This document shows positions 46,907-55,220 of a stretch of 64,000 nucleotides of DNA, one piece after another. The stretch covers positions 1-64,000 of the forward strand of contig CAWUIH010000001.1 in the NCBI GenBank assembly GCA_963922495.1. Direction: 5' to 3'. The DNA is from CAWUIH01 sp963922495. Its GTDB lineage: Bacteria; Pseudomonadota; Gammaproteobacteria; Coxiellales; Coxiellaceae. Every line of letters starts with the position of its first letter. Within the stretch, counting starts at the first letter, position 1. The position numbers and the translations under genes are program-made. Below the pieces are notes generated by a model, which made no database searches, was not told where the DNA came from, and saw nothing but the letters and a program-made list of their open reading frames with translations.

Positions 46907-48427
46907 TTAGCCACCCATGCCCATACTTGAGGGGGCAGGAGGTTCGCTTATGGGGGATTGTGGTTCTGATTGTGAAGCCGTGTTGCCAGGAATGATTTTT
47001 CCTGTGGCGGTGCTGTCTTCATTGTTGTTATTAAGCTGAGAGGCGTTTTGTTGCAGCATTTTTATAAACTGTTGCTTAGCTCTCCGATTAGGAAAGAAAT
47101 ACGGTGTGCGCCATTTGAACTCCATTTTCTGAAAATCAAAGATGGGGTAACTCATTCCTCTTTGCACACATTTGGTATTTAATTCGTGGTTTTGAGCGTT
47201 CGGTTTTGTGAAATCTTGCAGTGTTCGAAGAAACAATTCTTTGCTGATTGTCAAAGGCTTGCCGTTTTCATCAGAGAGTTCATAAGACAGTTTATTATGA
47301 CCGTATGCTCTCACCGTAACAGGAAGTGCTAACTCTTTTCCTGCGGCATCGGTATTGACGGTAGTGGCGCTTGTGCTTGTGAGCCAGCTCCACCAACCTT
47401 TGGTTTTGTTACATGCATCAGACAACTTTTTAATCGATTGTAAATATTGTTCACCACTCACCTTACCGTCAGCGGATAGACTTTCCTCGGGGGAAATAGC
47501 AAGCAGTTTTTGTCCATACTCTGGACTGAATAAATTATTGCGATGTTGTTGGTTTATTAGTTCTATGTTATTCGTCAGTGCTTCTCTACGGGCGCGATAT
47601 TCTTCAATTAATTGCTCATTGTGAGGGAAAGCATTGATTAATGGTTTCAGCTTGGCAATTTGTTGTAGTGTACCATTGATATTTTCAGTTATAGCATTAA
47701 GCCGTGGATAATTTTGCTGGAAATCGTTAGAAGGTTTCAATAGATAATATTCTTCTGTACCCTCGTGATGTGCCGCCTCTAAGATTTCATCAATTTGAAG
47801 TTGCTCTTCGGTTTTTTCTAGGAGCTGCTGTGCTTCAGAAAGCATTTCACGACGTGCTTTACCTCCAAATCTTCCATCTAAAAAGTCCGGTAAACTTTTA
47901 GCGTCTGGCTGCTCTCTAGCATCCTCTAAAACCGTCTTTGCCGCTTCCAGCGGAGCAACTTCTTGGTTGGTATTTTCGTGCAATTCCAACATCTCTTTGT
48001 ATCTAACCGCATTTTCAAAGGCTTCCCACTTTGGCTTTTGTGTCAGTCTTTCGTCGATTGCCTCACCATTGATAACTTTTGCTGTGATGGTGTTGAGATT
48101 TTCCTCTGAAGGATCATCATCTGGTCGAAGCTCTTTCCATAACTTTTCTGTTTTTTGGCTGTATTCTTCACGAACTCGTTTTTGTTCGCCGAGCCTTGTT
48201 TCAATTGCCGTTGACAGTTTAGCAGCGGGTTCGTGTTTTTTCTTTCCAAAACTAAAGAAGTGTGACTGAGCTGGGCCTGTCAATACGTCCAAATCATCCA
48301 CGGCAGCTTCTAATTCTCCTGAGTTACGCTGTTTTTTTTCGAAATCTTTCGATTCGCCTATAGCTTTCATTTCGATCATAGCCGGTGTTCTATTCAACCA
48401 TCTAGCTGTATTTTCTCTGCGAGACAT
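46907..48427 (-). CDS. Large hypothetical protein, coiled-coil rich
   Basis: 506 aa, not recognised. It is soluble and strongly helical. Glu/Lys-rich heptads run through about residues 40-290 (EQKRVREEYSQKTEKLWKEL, ARREMLSEAQQLLEKTEEQL). A globular region follows (LPVTVRAYGHNKLSYELSDE, SYPIFDFQKMEFKWRTPYFF). The tail is low-complexity, with Ser, Pro, Asn and a MGMGG end. GAGG sits 6 bases before the ATG. It replaces the expected continuation of the dcw cluster. A host-directed effector is a possibility from composition only. Confidence 0.75.
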   Translation of the reverse strand: MSRRENTARWLNRTPAMIEMKAIGESKDFEKKQRNSGELEAAVDDLDVLTGPAQSHFFSFGKKKHEPAAKLSTAIETRLGEQKRVREEYSQKTEKLWKELRPDDDPSEENLNTITAKVINGEAIDERLTQKPKWEAFENAVRYKEMLELHENTNQEVAPLEAAKTVLEDAREQPDAKSLPDFLDGRFGGKARREMLSEAQQLLEKTEEQLQIDEILEAAHHEGTEEYYLLKPSNDFQQNYPRLNAITENINGTLQQIAKLKPLINAFPHNEQLIEEYRARREALTNNIELINQQHRNNLFSPEYGQKLLAISPEESLSADGKVSGEQYLQSIKKLSDACNKTKGWWSWLTSTSATTVNTDAAGKELALPVTVRAYGHNKLSYELSDENGKPLTISKELFLRTLQDFTKPNAQNHELNTKCVQRGMSYPIFDFQKMEFKWRTPYFFPNRRAKQQFIKMLQQNASQLNNNNEDSTATGKIIPGNTASQSEPQSPISEPPAPSSMGMGG

Positions 48428-48460
48428 AGTAACCTCAGTTGTTTTGATCTTTCACACCTA

Positions 48461-48493
48461 AATATAACCATTGAGACTTAACAATTTATTAAA
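48461..48493 (-). promoter_or_regulatory. Possible promoter with PmrA-like direct repeat
   Basis: Minus strand upstream of the 506-aa gene holds TTTAATAAATTGTTAAGTCT (48493-48474): two TTAA cores 11 bp apart, as in the Legionella/Coxiella PmrA box (TTAA-N7-TTAA), but each half matches only about 6 of 9 positions. TATATT (48466-48461) may be the -10. AT-rich chance matches are common, so this is tentative. Confidence 0.25.
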
Positions 48494-48514
48494 TATGGGA
48501 TCGAAATTTATTCT

Positions 48515-48536
48515 TCGCCCCACCTTTGTAGGGCGA
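48515..48536. terminator. Hairpin downstream of the HU-like gene
   Basis: TCGCCC (48515-48520) and GGGCGA (48531-48536) form a 6-bp GC-rich stem with a 10-base loop, 20 bp past the stop codon of the HU-like gene on the minus strand. No T-run follows on that strand, so termination is uncertain. Confidence 0.4.
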
Positions 48537-48555
48537 GATGGTGGTTGCTGATGGT

Positions 48556-49011
48556 TTATTCGACCATTTCTTTTAATTTTTTGAGTGTACGTACTTTAAC
48601 GACGTTGCGAGCAGGTTTTGCTTTGAAGGTAATCATTTCTCCGGTGAAAGGATTGGCTCCACGCCGTGCCTTTGTGGCTGGTTTGCGTTTCACGACACAT
48701 TTTATTAAGCCGGGAATCGTAAATTCGCCTGCGCCACCTTTACGTAAATGGCGGTGCATTACATTGCCCAGTTCCTCAAAAACGGCGGTAACTTCTTTCT
48801 TGCTAACACCGGTTGTCTCAGCAATATGTGTCAACAGCTGTGTCTTCTTATAAGCGGCTCGAATTGCCGTTTTGGCGACTTTTTTCTTAGCAGGTGAAGC
48901 ACTTTTACGTTTTGCTGAGGTGGCTTTTGTTGATCGACTCTTGTGAGCAATGGTTTTTTTAGCGCGAGTTGCAGTTTTCTTCGCGGTTGTGCGTTTCTTT
49001 TTAGCTGGCAT
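48556..49011 (-). CDS. HU-family DNA-binding protein with histone-H1-like N-terminal tail
   Basis: 151 aa. Residues 1-52 are almost only Lys, Ala, Thr, Ser and Arg (KKKRTTAKKTATRAKKTIAH), like the tails of histone H1 and bacterial Hc1/AlgP proteins. Residues 53-151 are an HU/IHF domain: KKTQLLTHIAETTGVSKKEV, GEFTIPGLIKCVVKRKPA and the beta-arm region GANPFTGEMITFKAKPARNVVKV. GAGGGAG lies before the ATG. Probably a nucleoid-compacting protein. Standard HU is about 90 aa. Confidence 0.9.
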   Translation of the reverse strand: MPAKKKRTTAKKTATRAKKTIAHKSRSTKATSAKRKSASPAKKKVAKTAIRAAYKKTQLLTHIAETTGVSKKEVTAVFEELGNVMHRHLRKGGAGEFTIPGLIKCVVKRKPATKARRGANPFTGEMITFKAKPARNVVKVRTLKKLKEMVE

Positions 49012-49359
49012 AAGAACTCCCTCTTTTGGTCCGTTGTTGGTTATTATCGAGCTTAATTCCCGATTTCCTGGTGTTTTTGAGTTTTCCCCGATACACCCTC
49101 TGCGGTAGAAACTATCATATTTTAGAGGAAAAGCACATAGTTTTGCTTTAGTTTTCGTGCCCTAACAACTATTATAGTTGTATGAGCATGTCTTCAGTGT
49201 TATTTGTAAAATGTTCATGAAAACGGCTGCGTTCCTAATCTGGCAGAGTGCGGTCGCTATTAAAGTTTATCAGCGTAGCGTTAACATAAACGCTTGCATC
49301 CGCAAGGTGTGTGCTGTAACATTCACAGCCTTTCATTAGCTAACAGAGGTCGAGCGCCA
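49012..49359 (+). promoter_or_regulatory. Intergenic region and leader of rplM-rpsI
   Basis: 348 bp between the divergent HU-like gene and rplM. The last 120 bp hold short inverted repeats, for example CTTGC (49293-49297) with GCAAG (49302-49306), and could be the leader through which L13 represses its own mRNA in other bacteria. I cannot fold it reliably. A minus-strand TATGAT near 49115 may serve the HU-like gene. No other gene is seen. Confidence 0.35.
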
Positions 49360-49788
49360 ATGTCAACTTATATGGCGAATGCAAAAACAGTGGAGCCTCA
49401 GTGGTTGCTCGTGGATGCGAGTGGTAAAACATTGGGTCGTCTTGCAACGCAAATTGCGATGCGGTTACGTGGCAAGCATAAGCCTGAATTTACGCCGCAC
49501 GCCGACACAGGCGATTATGTGATTGTGACTAATGTGGATAAACTTATTGTCACTGGTAAGAAATTTGAAGACAAATTGTATCATCATCACACAGGTTATC
49601 CAGGAGGTCTTAAAACAACCAACTTCAAAGAGTTGCACTCCAAAGCGCCGGCTCGTGTGTTAGAATTTGCGGTTAAGGGTATGTTGCCGAAAGGTCCATT
49701 AGGTCGGCAGATATTTAGGAAGTTAAAAATTTATGCGGGTGTTGCTCACCCTCATGCTGCACAGCAACCCTCAGAAGTTGATTTGTAA
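49360..49788 (+). CDS. rplM: 50S ribosomal protein L13
   Basis: 142 aa from ATG 49360, the same length as E. coli L13; a frame from 49294 would add an unrelated tail. [61 protein letters not shown] and [16 protein letters not shown] are typical. GAGG lies 10 bases upstream. rpsI follows. Confidence 0.98.
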   Translation: MSTYMANAKTVEPQWLLVDASGKTLGRLATQIAMRLRGKHKPEFTPHADTGDYVIVTNVDKLIVTGKKFEDKLYHHHTGYPGGLKTTNFKELHSKAPARVLEFAVKGMLPKGPLGRQIFRKLKIYAGVAHPHAAQQPSEVDL

Positions 49789-49799
49789 GAGGTATGAAT

Positions 49800-50228
49800 A
49801 TGGTACAAGCCACTTTGCAACAAAATTTAGGTACTGGTCGTCGTAAGACATCATCTGCACGGGTGTTTTTACGTGCAGGTAACGGCAGTATTGTTATTAA
49901 CGGTAAGTCTTTAGAAGAATATTTTGGTCGTGAAACTTCTCGAATGGTTGTTCGTCAGCCTCTTAATACGCTCGAAGTACAAGATAGATTTGATGTATTT
50001 GTAACGGTGCGTGGTGGTGGCAGCAGCGGTCAAGCAGGTGCTATTCGTCACAGTATCACGCGTGCGCTCATTGATTATGATGAAGAAGATGGTGGTGAGG
50101 GCGGTACTTCTGGGTGGCGTAAATTATTGCGTAAAGCTGGTTTTGTAACACGTGATCCTCGCATGGTTGAGCGTAAAAAAGTGGGTCGTCATAAAGCGCG
50201 CAAAGGCACTCAGTACTCTAAACGATAA
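49800..50228 (+). CDS. rpsI: 30S ribosomal protein S9
   Basis: 142 aa from ATG 49800; the ATG at 49794 sits too close to the [44 protein letters not shown] and the C-terminal [17 protein letters not shown] are diagnostic. The acidic, Gly-rich insert [15 protein letters not shown] makes it about 12 residues longer than E. coli S9. Confidence 0.97.
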   Translation: MVQATLQQNLGTGRRKTSSARVFLRAGNGSIVINGKSLEEYFGRETSRMVVRQPLNTLEVQDRFDVFVTVRGGGSSGQAGAIRHSITRALIDYDEEDGGEGGTSGWRKLLRKAGFVTRDPRMVERKKVGRHKARKGTQYSKR

Positions 50229-50258
50229 AAACCAATACAGAGGGAGTCTCTACTCAAT

Positions 50259-50888
50259 ATGTTAAAGCGTTCAATCATGACTCTTTACTCTGGCCCGCTC
50301 GATATCAATAGCCATCAGGTTCGAATCGTGCTTGCTGAAAAAGGTGTAACAGTTGACGTGTTAAGCGTTGATGATAATCACCCAAGCGAAGATTTAGCCG
50401 AACTTAATCCCTATAATTCGCTCCCTACTTTAGTTGATCGTGAGCTCGTACTGTATAACTCACGGGTCATCATGGAATATCTCGATGAGCGTTTTCCGCA
50501 TCCGCCATTACTTCCTGTGTATCCTGTAGCACGAGCAAAGTGCCGATTGATGATGTATCGAATTGAGTGCGATTGGTATAAATTATTACCTATCATTGAG
50601 CATGGAACTGATGCAGAAGCTGACAGAGCTCGTGAAGATTTGAAGAACGGTTTAATCACTTTAATACCGATATTTGCGAGCAACCCTTATTTTCTTAGTG
50701 AAGATTTCACTTTGGTTGATTGTGTTATTGCGCCATTATTGTGGCGCTTACCACAATTGGGTGTGGAACTTCCTAAAAATGTCAAAGCAATTTATAAGTA
50801 TCAAGAGCGTGTATTTGAGCGTGAATCTTTTCAAGCAAGTCTAACAGAATCAGAGCGTGAATTGCGGGAAATATTGCATGACTTCTAG
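50259..50888 (+). CDS. sspA: Stringent starvation protein A
   Basis: 209 aa with a glutathione-S-transferase fold. KRSIMTLYSGPLDINSHQVRIVLAEKG matches the SspA N-terminus, and AELNPYNSLPTLVDRELVLY follows. SspA binds RNA polymerase sigma70 holoenzyme and changes transcription in stationary phase or stress; in several pathogens it controls virulence genes. Order rplM-rpsI-sspA-sspB is conserved. Confidence 0.96.
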   Translation: MLKRSIMTLYSGPLDINSHQVRIVLAEKGVTVDVLSVDDNHPSEDLAELNPYNSLPTLVDRELVLYNSRVIMEYLDERFPHPPLLPVYPVARAKCRLMMYRIECDWYKLLPIIEHGTDAEADRAREDLKNGLITLIPIFASNPYFLSEDFTLVDCVIAPLLWRLPQLGVELPKNVKAIYKYQERVFERESFQASLTESERELREILHDF

Positions 50889-51279
50889 TCGCCCTTATCT
50901 AATTCGCGCTATCTATGAGTGGTTACTTGATAATAATTTAACTCCTTACGTGATGGTTGATGCCACTATGGAAAATGTCAACGTTCCAGAACGCTTTATC
51001 AAAGATGGAAAAATCGTATTAAATATTAAAACGGAAGCAGTGGGTAACTTACGAATCGGTAATGATGCCCTAGAATTTGATGCGCGTTTTTCGGGAGTAC
51101 CTTTTCATGTTTTTGTACCAGTGATGGCAGTTAAAGCTGTGTATGCGTTTGAAAACGGCCGCGGTATGGTATTCAATGACGATGAAGATGGTGGTGGTGA
51201 TACTACACCACCGCCAGCAGCCCTTAAACCGGTGGCTAAAAAAGGCAAACCAAATTTAAAAATAGTTCGTAATGACTAA
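50878..51279 (+). CDS. sspB: ClpXP adaptor SspB
   Basis: 133 aa from ATG 50878, overlapping the end of sspA. SRPYLIRAIYEWLLDNNLTPYVMVDA is the SspB signature, then an SsrA-peptide-binding domain. A Pro/Asp linker leads to the C-terminal ClpX-binding tail KGKPNLKIVRND. Delivers SsrA-tagged proteins to ClpXP. Confidence 0.97.
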   Translation: MTSSRPYLIRAIYEWLLDNNLTPYVMVDATMENVNVPERFIKDGKIVLNIKTEAVGNLRIGNDALEFDARFSGVPFHVFVPVMAVKAVYAFENGRGMVFNDDEDGGGDTTPPPAALKPVAKKGKPNLKIVRND

Positions 51280-51469
51280 ACGCTACTTTCAGCGGTTTTA
51301 CAAGTCTCTTGTATCTTGACCAGCGAAAAATATTCTTCATTAAGTCTCTTAGTTGCTTGTTATAAGTATGCCAAATCAGCATTGATTTTTATTACAGATG
51401 ATCATGTTAGTTAAGAAATGAGAATGAAAAAAACAGCTTCTAGAGATTATCAGTCATTTTTCAAAAGGG

Positions 51470-52030
51470 CTAATTAACTTGAATCACTGTTCGATTATTA
51501 AAACCATTGCCAACGGAGGTTTGATTCTCTGCAATTGGGTGTTTGGCGCCATGACCGACTACAGATAATTGTTGTGGTGAAAAGCCATAATTCCACATAA
51601 AAGAAGCAACGACTTGAGCATATTGCCTTGATTTTTCCATACGCGTATCACGATTATAAGTGGTGCCTGTGTAACCGTAAACTTTGATTGGGTAATTAAT
51701 TAAATGTGAGTGAGCGTAGTTATGGATATATAGTGAAATTAATTTTAGAGTATCAAATTCGGTAGATTTGATATTTTGCGTGGTAGCAACAAAAAATTTA
51801 TTTCGGAATAGCACAAACTGTATACGGCTGCCTTGTGTTATGACTTGTACGCCACGATTTTTAATAGTTGCTAGTAATGAAGTCTGCTCAGTGGGGGAAA
51901 GATGGGTTTTAACTGGAATTTCATTGAATGAAATAGGTGTTTGTTTGCGAGTGCAGCTGGGCAAGAATAATGCTGCATTGAGGCTCACAGCACTGATGGC
52001 TAGGTATTTGAATTTGAATGTAAATTTCAT
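51470..52030 (-). CDS. OmpA-family lipoprotein, possibly IcmN/DotK-like
   Basis: 186 aa from ATG 52030. Signal peptide with lipobox LPSC, then an OmpA-like peptidoglycan-binding domain: IKVYGYTGTTYNRDTRMEKS, LSVVGHGAKHPIAEN and a terminal NNRTVIQVN. The usual Asp of the GxTD motif is Gly, so peptidoglycan binding may be weak. Size, lipid anchor and the preceding strand GSRIQFVLFRNKFF recall IcmN/DotK of the Dot/Icm secretion system, but no other icm or dot gene is nearby, so this is tentative. It is convergent with sspB. Confidence 0.7.
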   Translation of the reverse strand: MKFTFKFKYLAISAVSLNAALFLPSCTRKQTPISFNEIPVKTHLSPTEQTSLLATIKNRGVQVITQGSRIQFVLFRNKFFVATTQNIKSTEFDTLKLISLYIHNYAHSHLINYPIKVYGYTGTTYNRDTRMEKSRQYAQVVASFMWNYGFSPQQLSVVGHGAKHPIAENQTSVGNGFNNRTVIQVN

Positions 52031-52763
52031 AATATAGCAGCCTATACGTAAAATAGTGATTAATTTGAAGTGAGACTTGTGTAATTCTAGCTCAATTTTC
52101 ACCAATTACCAAGCGCATCGTAATAGCTTACCTATTGGTTTTGTCACAAGTAAATCATTTATATCAACACATCTCAGGTACAAACACTTTCGCATAAAAC
52201 TGTTCGAAAACAGTCATATTATTCGTCTTGCCATGTTATCTGTTTTTAACATATGACGGGGTTCTATCCAGCCAATGTGGCATCACTAGAATGAAATGCC
52301 TTAAATCAGGCATTTTGATAAATGATCACGAGGATTGCGTGGTATCGCTAAATTTAATACTAGAAAATATAGGATGCGGCAGCGCTGTAATTTATTTAGT
52401 AGTGGTAATTGCGCGGTGCGCTTACAACACGTTGTTTATGAAATTTGTGAACATCTCCTTATGACCAAGCACAGTCATAGGCATCATCAGTGCGGTATTT
52501 GTTGTTATCAGAAGGCGCCCCAATATCACGCTGCTATAACGTGGCTGTGAAATGATGGAATCATAGCGCTAGTAACACCGCACTTCTCTAAAATCTTTCA
52601 ACGGCTTTCTTCAAAATAATATTAATATTAATAATAAATCAATAGATGCTAATGCCGATTTATTCGATCTATTTTTACCCATCGTCCCTTTTTTAGGAAG
52701 CCTATTGAATGCCATTGCTTTTTCTAGGATTATACCCTCACCACAGCAAATTTGCGACAGCAC
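52031..52763. other. Gene-poor, apparently decayed region
   Basis: About 730 bp between the OmpA-type gene and the PilP-like gene. It contains a hairpin AAATGCC/GGCATTT (52294-52300/52309-52315), only short frames in several phases, and a piece of the palindromic element's end (TTGCTTTTTCTAGGATTAT, 52714-52732). The pilQ and pilR genes that would follow pilP in an R64-type cluster are absent. I see no supported gene. Confidence 0.6.
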
Positions 52764-53972
52764 CTACCCGTTTAATGATTTAATATCTCCTTGAACGATG
52801 TTGATACTCTGTGCGGTGGGGTGCAGCGCCTTTATTTTTAGGGGCAAGTTTTGCAATGCAATAGTGGCATCTTCCTTCGAATTGTAATAACTATATAACA
52901 AAACATACCAACGTTTATTTTTTTGAGGTTTAGAATAGTAAATAGCATTTTCACCTAAGTCATTATTTCTGGCTAAGGTAATCAGTTTTTGTTTATCAAA
53001 ATCACCCTTTATATGAATGGTGTATGTGTTTGGAGGCAGTTCTAATAACAGTATTTCATCTAAGGTATAAATGTATTTGGTATGTTTGATAGGTTTCGTT
53101 TTAAGATGAATCTTACTTTTAATGGAAGGTTTTAAGTGTTTATTTTCAAGTTCAGATAAATGTTGAAAGGTTTTAGGCGTTAATTGGTTAGAGTTTTTTG
53201 TATTGAGTGGATTGGAGTGCTTGTTATTTTCTAACAAAGTTTTTTGGCTTGGAGAATGGTGTATTGAATTATTCGAGGATAGCGAGGCTCGATTAATCGT
53301 ATGGGGTGTTGTGGTGATAATATTCTTTATGCCATTAAATCCCAGGTGATATTTTTGACTGGTTCTTTGTATAGTAAGTCCGTTTTCATCAATTGTAGTG
53401 ACGTGAGTATTCGGAGCAATAATTGATCCAGGTGCAACTGTAATGTATTGGCCATTTAAAAGTAAGGTTGCATTGAATTTACTGTCTTGTTGACCGATAT
53501 ATGTTAATTTGATTTTATTTAACATATTGGGTTTGATGGTAGTTGTTGATGTGGATTCAACGGCTATCCCATGACCAACCAAACTTGCAGTTTTCTTATT
53601 GATTGTTACAATTCGCTCCCTAGCACTAGCAATAGCTACTTTTTCTTCAAGTAACTGACGTTGTATTTTTGCTATTTGATATTCATTAACTAGTTTTAAA
53701 TATTCTGCTTGATGAGTGACAATGTGATCACTATTTTCAGGAATCGTTTTTGGTAATCGTTTTGTAGTGGTGGATTGCGATTGTGGTTGATTTGAAATGG
53801 GTGCAGTTTTCATAGTAACTGTTCTCTCAGAATTTAAACTTCTGGGTTTTGGATCTGGAGTGACGGCATCATTATCTGAACAAACTAGTTGATATACTTG
53901 CCACCCAAGTAAAATGAGAACGGTGATAGTAAGAATTAGTAAAAAGGTTTGTCTCTTATCAATTTTGATCAT
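52764..53972 (-). CDS. pilP: PilP-like type IVb pilus protein with C-terminal SPOR-like domain
   Basis: 402 aa from ATG 53972, overlapping the pilO-like gene by 4 bp with GGGGA upstream. One N-terminal membrane helix (TFLLILTITVLILLGWQVY), a helix (NEYQIAKIQRQLLEEKVAIA), then a PilP-type beta domain (KLTYIGQQDSKFNATLLLNG, GSIIAPNTHVTTIDENGLTI). After a Ser/Asn/Lys linker the last 100 residues resemble SPOR (YTIHIKGDFDKQKLITLARN, RWYVLLYSYYNSKEDATIAL). R64 PilP is about 150 aa, so the extension is unusual. Confidence 0.78.
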   Translation of the reverse strand: MIKIDKRQTFLLILTITVLILLGWQVYQLVCSDNDAVTPDPKPRSLNSERTVTMKTAPISNQPQSQSTTTKRLPKTIPENSDHIVTHQAEYLKLVNEYQIAKIQRQLLEEKVAIASARERIVTINKKTASLVGHGIAVESTSTTTIKPNMLNKIKLTYIGQQDSKFNATLLLNGQYITVAPGSIIAPNTHVTTIDENGLTIQRTSQKYHLGFNGIKNIITTTPHTINRASLSSNNSIHHSPSQKTLLENNKHSNPLNTKNSNQLTPKTFQHLSELENKHLKPSIKSKIHLKTKPIKHTKYIYTLDEILLLELPPNTYTIHIKGDFDKQKLITLARNNDLGENAIYYSKPQKNKRWYVLLYSYYNSKEDATIALQNLPLKIKALHPTAQSINIVQGDIKSLNG

Positions 53973-55216
53973 GATTTTCCCCATAGTGATAGTTGAATTT
54001 TTCCTTTAATATTTCCTGATTGTAGTTTGAGTGATAAATATTCAATGCTTATTGGTAACTTATTAACAGTCTCAGCAATAAGCATTAAAATCTGTGGCGA
54101 AGCATCGTCTAAATCAATAGTGATTTTCGCGTATGAGAGCTTACGCCCTTTTTTAATTTTATTTATTTCAAGGTGTTTTCCATAGAGTAATATATCTAAT
54201 TTATCAATAATGTTATCGAGTAGATCTTGAAGTGGTAATGATTTGTAAAAGGAGGAACTTGGTCGAAATTCAAGAGGAGATTTTAGTATTACTTTCTTTG
54301 GAGTAAGTTCATAGTTAATTTTTTTATCTCGTGCCCAATGATGTAACGCTGTCAAATCAGCTCCAAGAGAGTAAACGGCTATGGTGAACTGGTTATGAGA
54401 GAAGCCGATAGATTTTGCTTGCCAGCCAGGTAAGTCATACATCAGCCGCAATAACGTTACCGTTTTCTCAAGGACATACTTCGCTGGTGGCGACAACATA
54501 TTGTATCTTTCATATCTATTAATTGTAATTTTAGTCAATGAATTAATTGATTTTATGGGAAGTGTTTTTTTCTTATGAGTAATAATAAATAAAAAAGCAC
54601 ATGAAATTAAAATGCAAACAGTCAATAATGAAAGAATTGAAAAAGAATGAGAGTTTAATTGTTGTGACTTTAAAGCTAACGGAAGTTCTAAAAGCTGCAA
54701 CGATCTCAATGCTGGTAGTCGTGGAAACAATGGTTTTTCTAAATGCTCAAAGCAGTCAAGTAAATGATTTGGTAATGAAAAATTTGTACTGTTGGATCGA
54801 CTAATCAGTGGCTCATTTCCCGAAGTGACAACTTGATATTTCTCCTTTCCAGAAAATACCGACAATAATTCTGTTTTGATGTTTTCTGAAGAAATAATAT
54901 TGTCAAGGTATACTGACCCACCGCGAATCACTACTAGCAAGTATTTTTGCTGTTGTGATAGGTGTTCACAAAAAATGAGATTTTGTGCGTGATTAAAGTA
55001 ATGTTTAATACTTTCTCCAAGCAAAAAACCTGATTTTGTGGAAAATACTGCCTCATATCGAGCATGCCCTTTTTGGGAAAGATGCACGAACTTACCATGT
55101 TGTTGGGCAAGCATATTAACTTTTTTGGCAATCAGAGTTTTTTTCTTGCCAATTAACAATTCTCGGTAGGCATGAATTACAAATTGTGAGCCATCATCTC
55201 TTTGTATCATAAACAT
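53969..55216 (-). CDS. pilO: PilO-like type IVb pilus accessory protein
   Basis: 415 aa. N-terminal cytoplasmic domain of about 190 residues with YLLVVIRGGSVYLDNII, one membrane helix (ILSLLTVCILISCAFLFII), then a periplasmic coiled/ferredoxin-like region. Size, topology and the location between a PilN-type secretin and a PilP-like gene match the R64-type PilO (pilin accessory protein). Sequence signature is weak, so the assignment rests mainly on context. The start has no clear ribosome binding site. Confidence 0.65.
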   Translation of the reverse strand: MFMIQRDDGSQFVIHAYRELLIGKKKTLIAKKVNMLAQQHGKFVHLSQKGHARYEAVFSTKSGFLLGESIKHYFNHAQNLIFCEHLSQQQKYLLVVIRGGSVYLDNIISSENIKTELLSVFSGKEKYQVVTSGNEPLISRSNSTNFSLPNHLLDCFEHLEKPLFPRLPALRSLQLLELPLALKSQQLNSHSFSILSLLTVCILISCAFLFIITHKKKTLPIKSINSLTKITINRYERYNMLSPPAKYVLEKTVTLLRLMYDLPGWQAKSIGFSHNQFTIAVYSLGADLTALHHWARDKKINYELTPKKVILKSPLEFRPSSSFYKSLPLQDLLDNIIDKLDILLYGKHLEINKIKKGRKLSYAKITIDLDDASPQILMLIAETVNKLPISIEYLSLKLQSGNIKGKIQLSLWGKS

Positions 55217-55220
55217 AAGA

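Noticed and set aside
52228..52550. Two overlapping plus-strand frames, one with a His/Cys-rich end that recalls Fur/Zur metal sites
   Set aside because: No helix-turn-helix pattern, no conserved HHH motif in order, no ribosome binding site; frames are short and overlap in decayed sequence.
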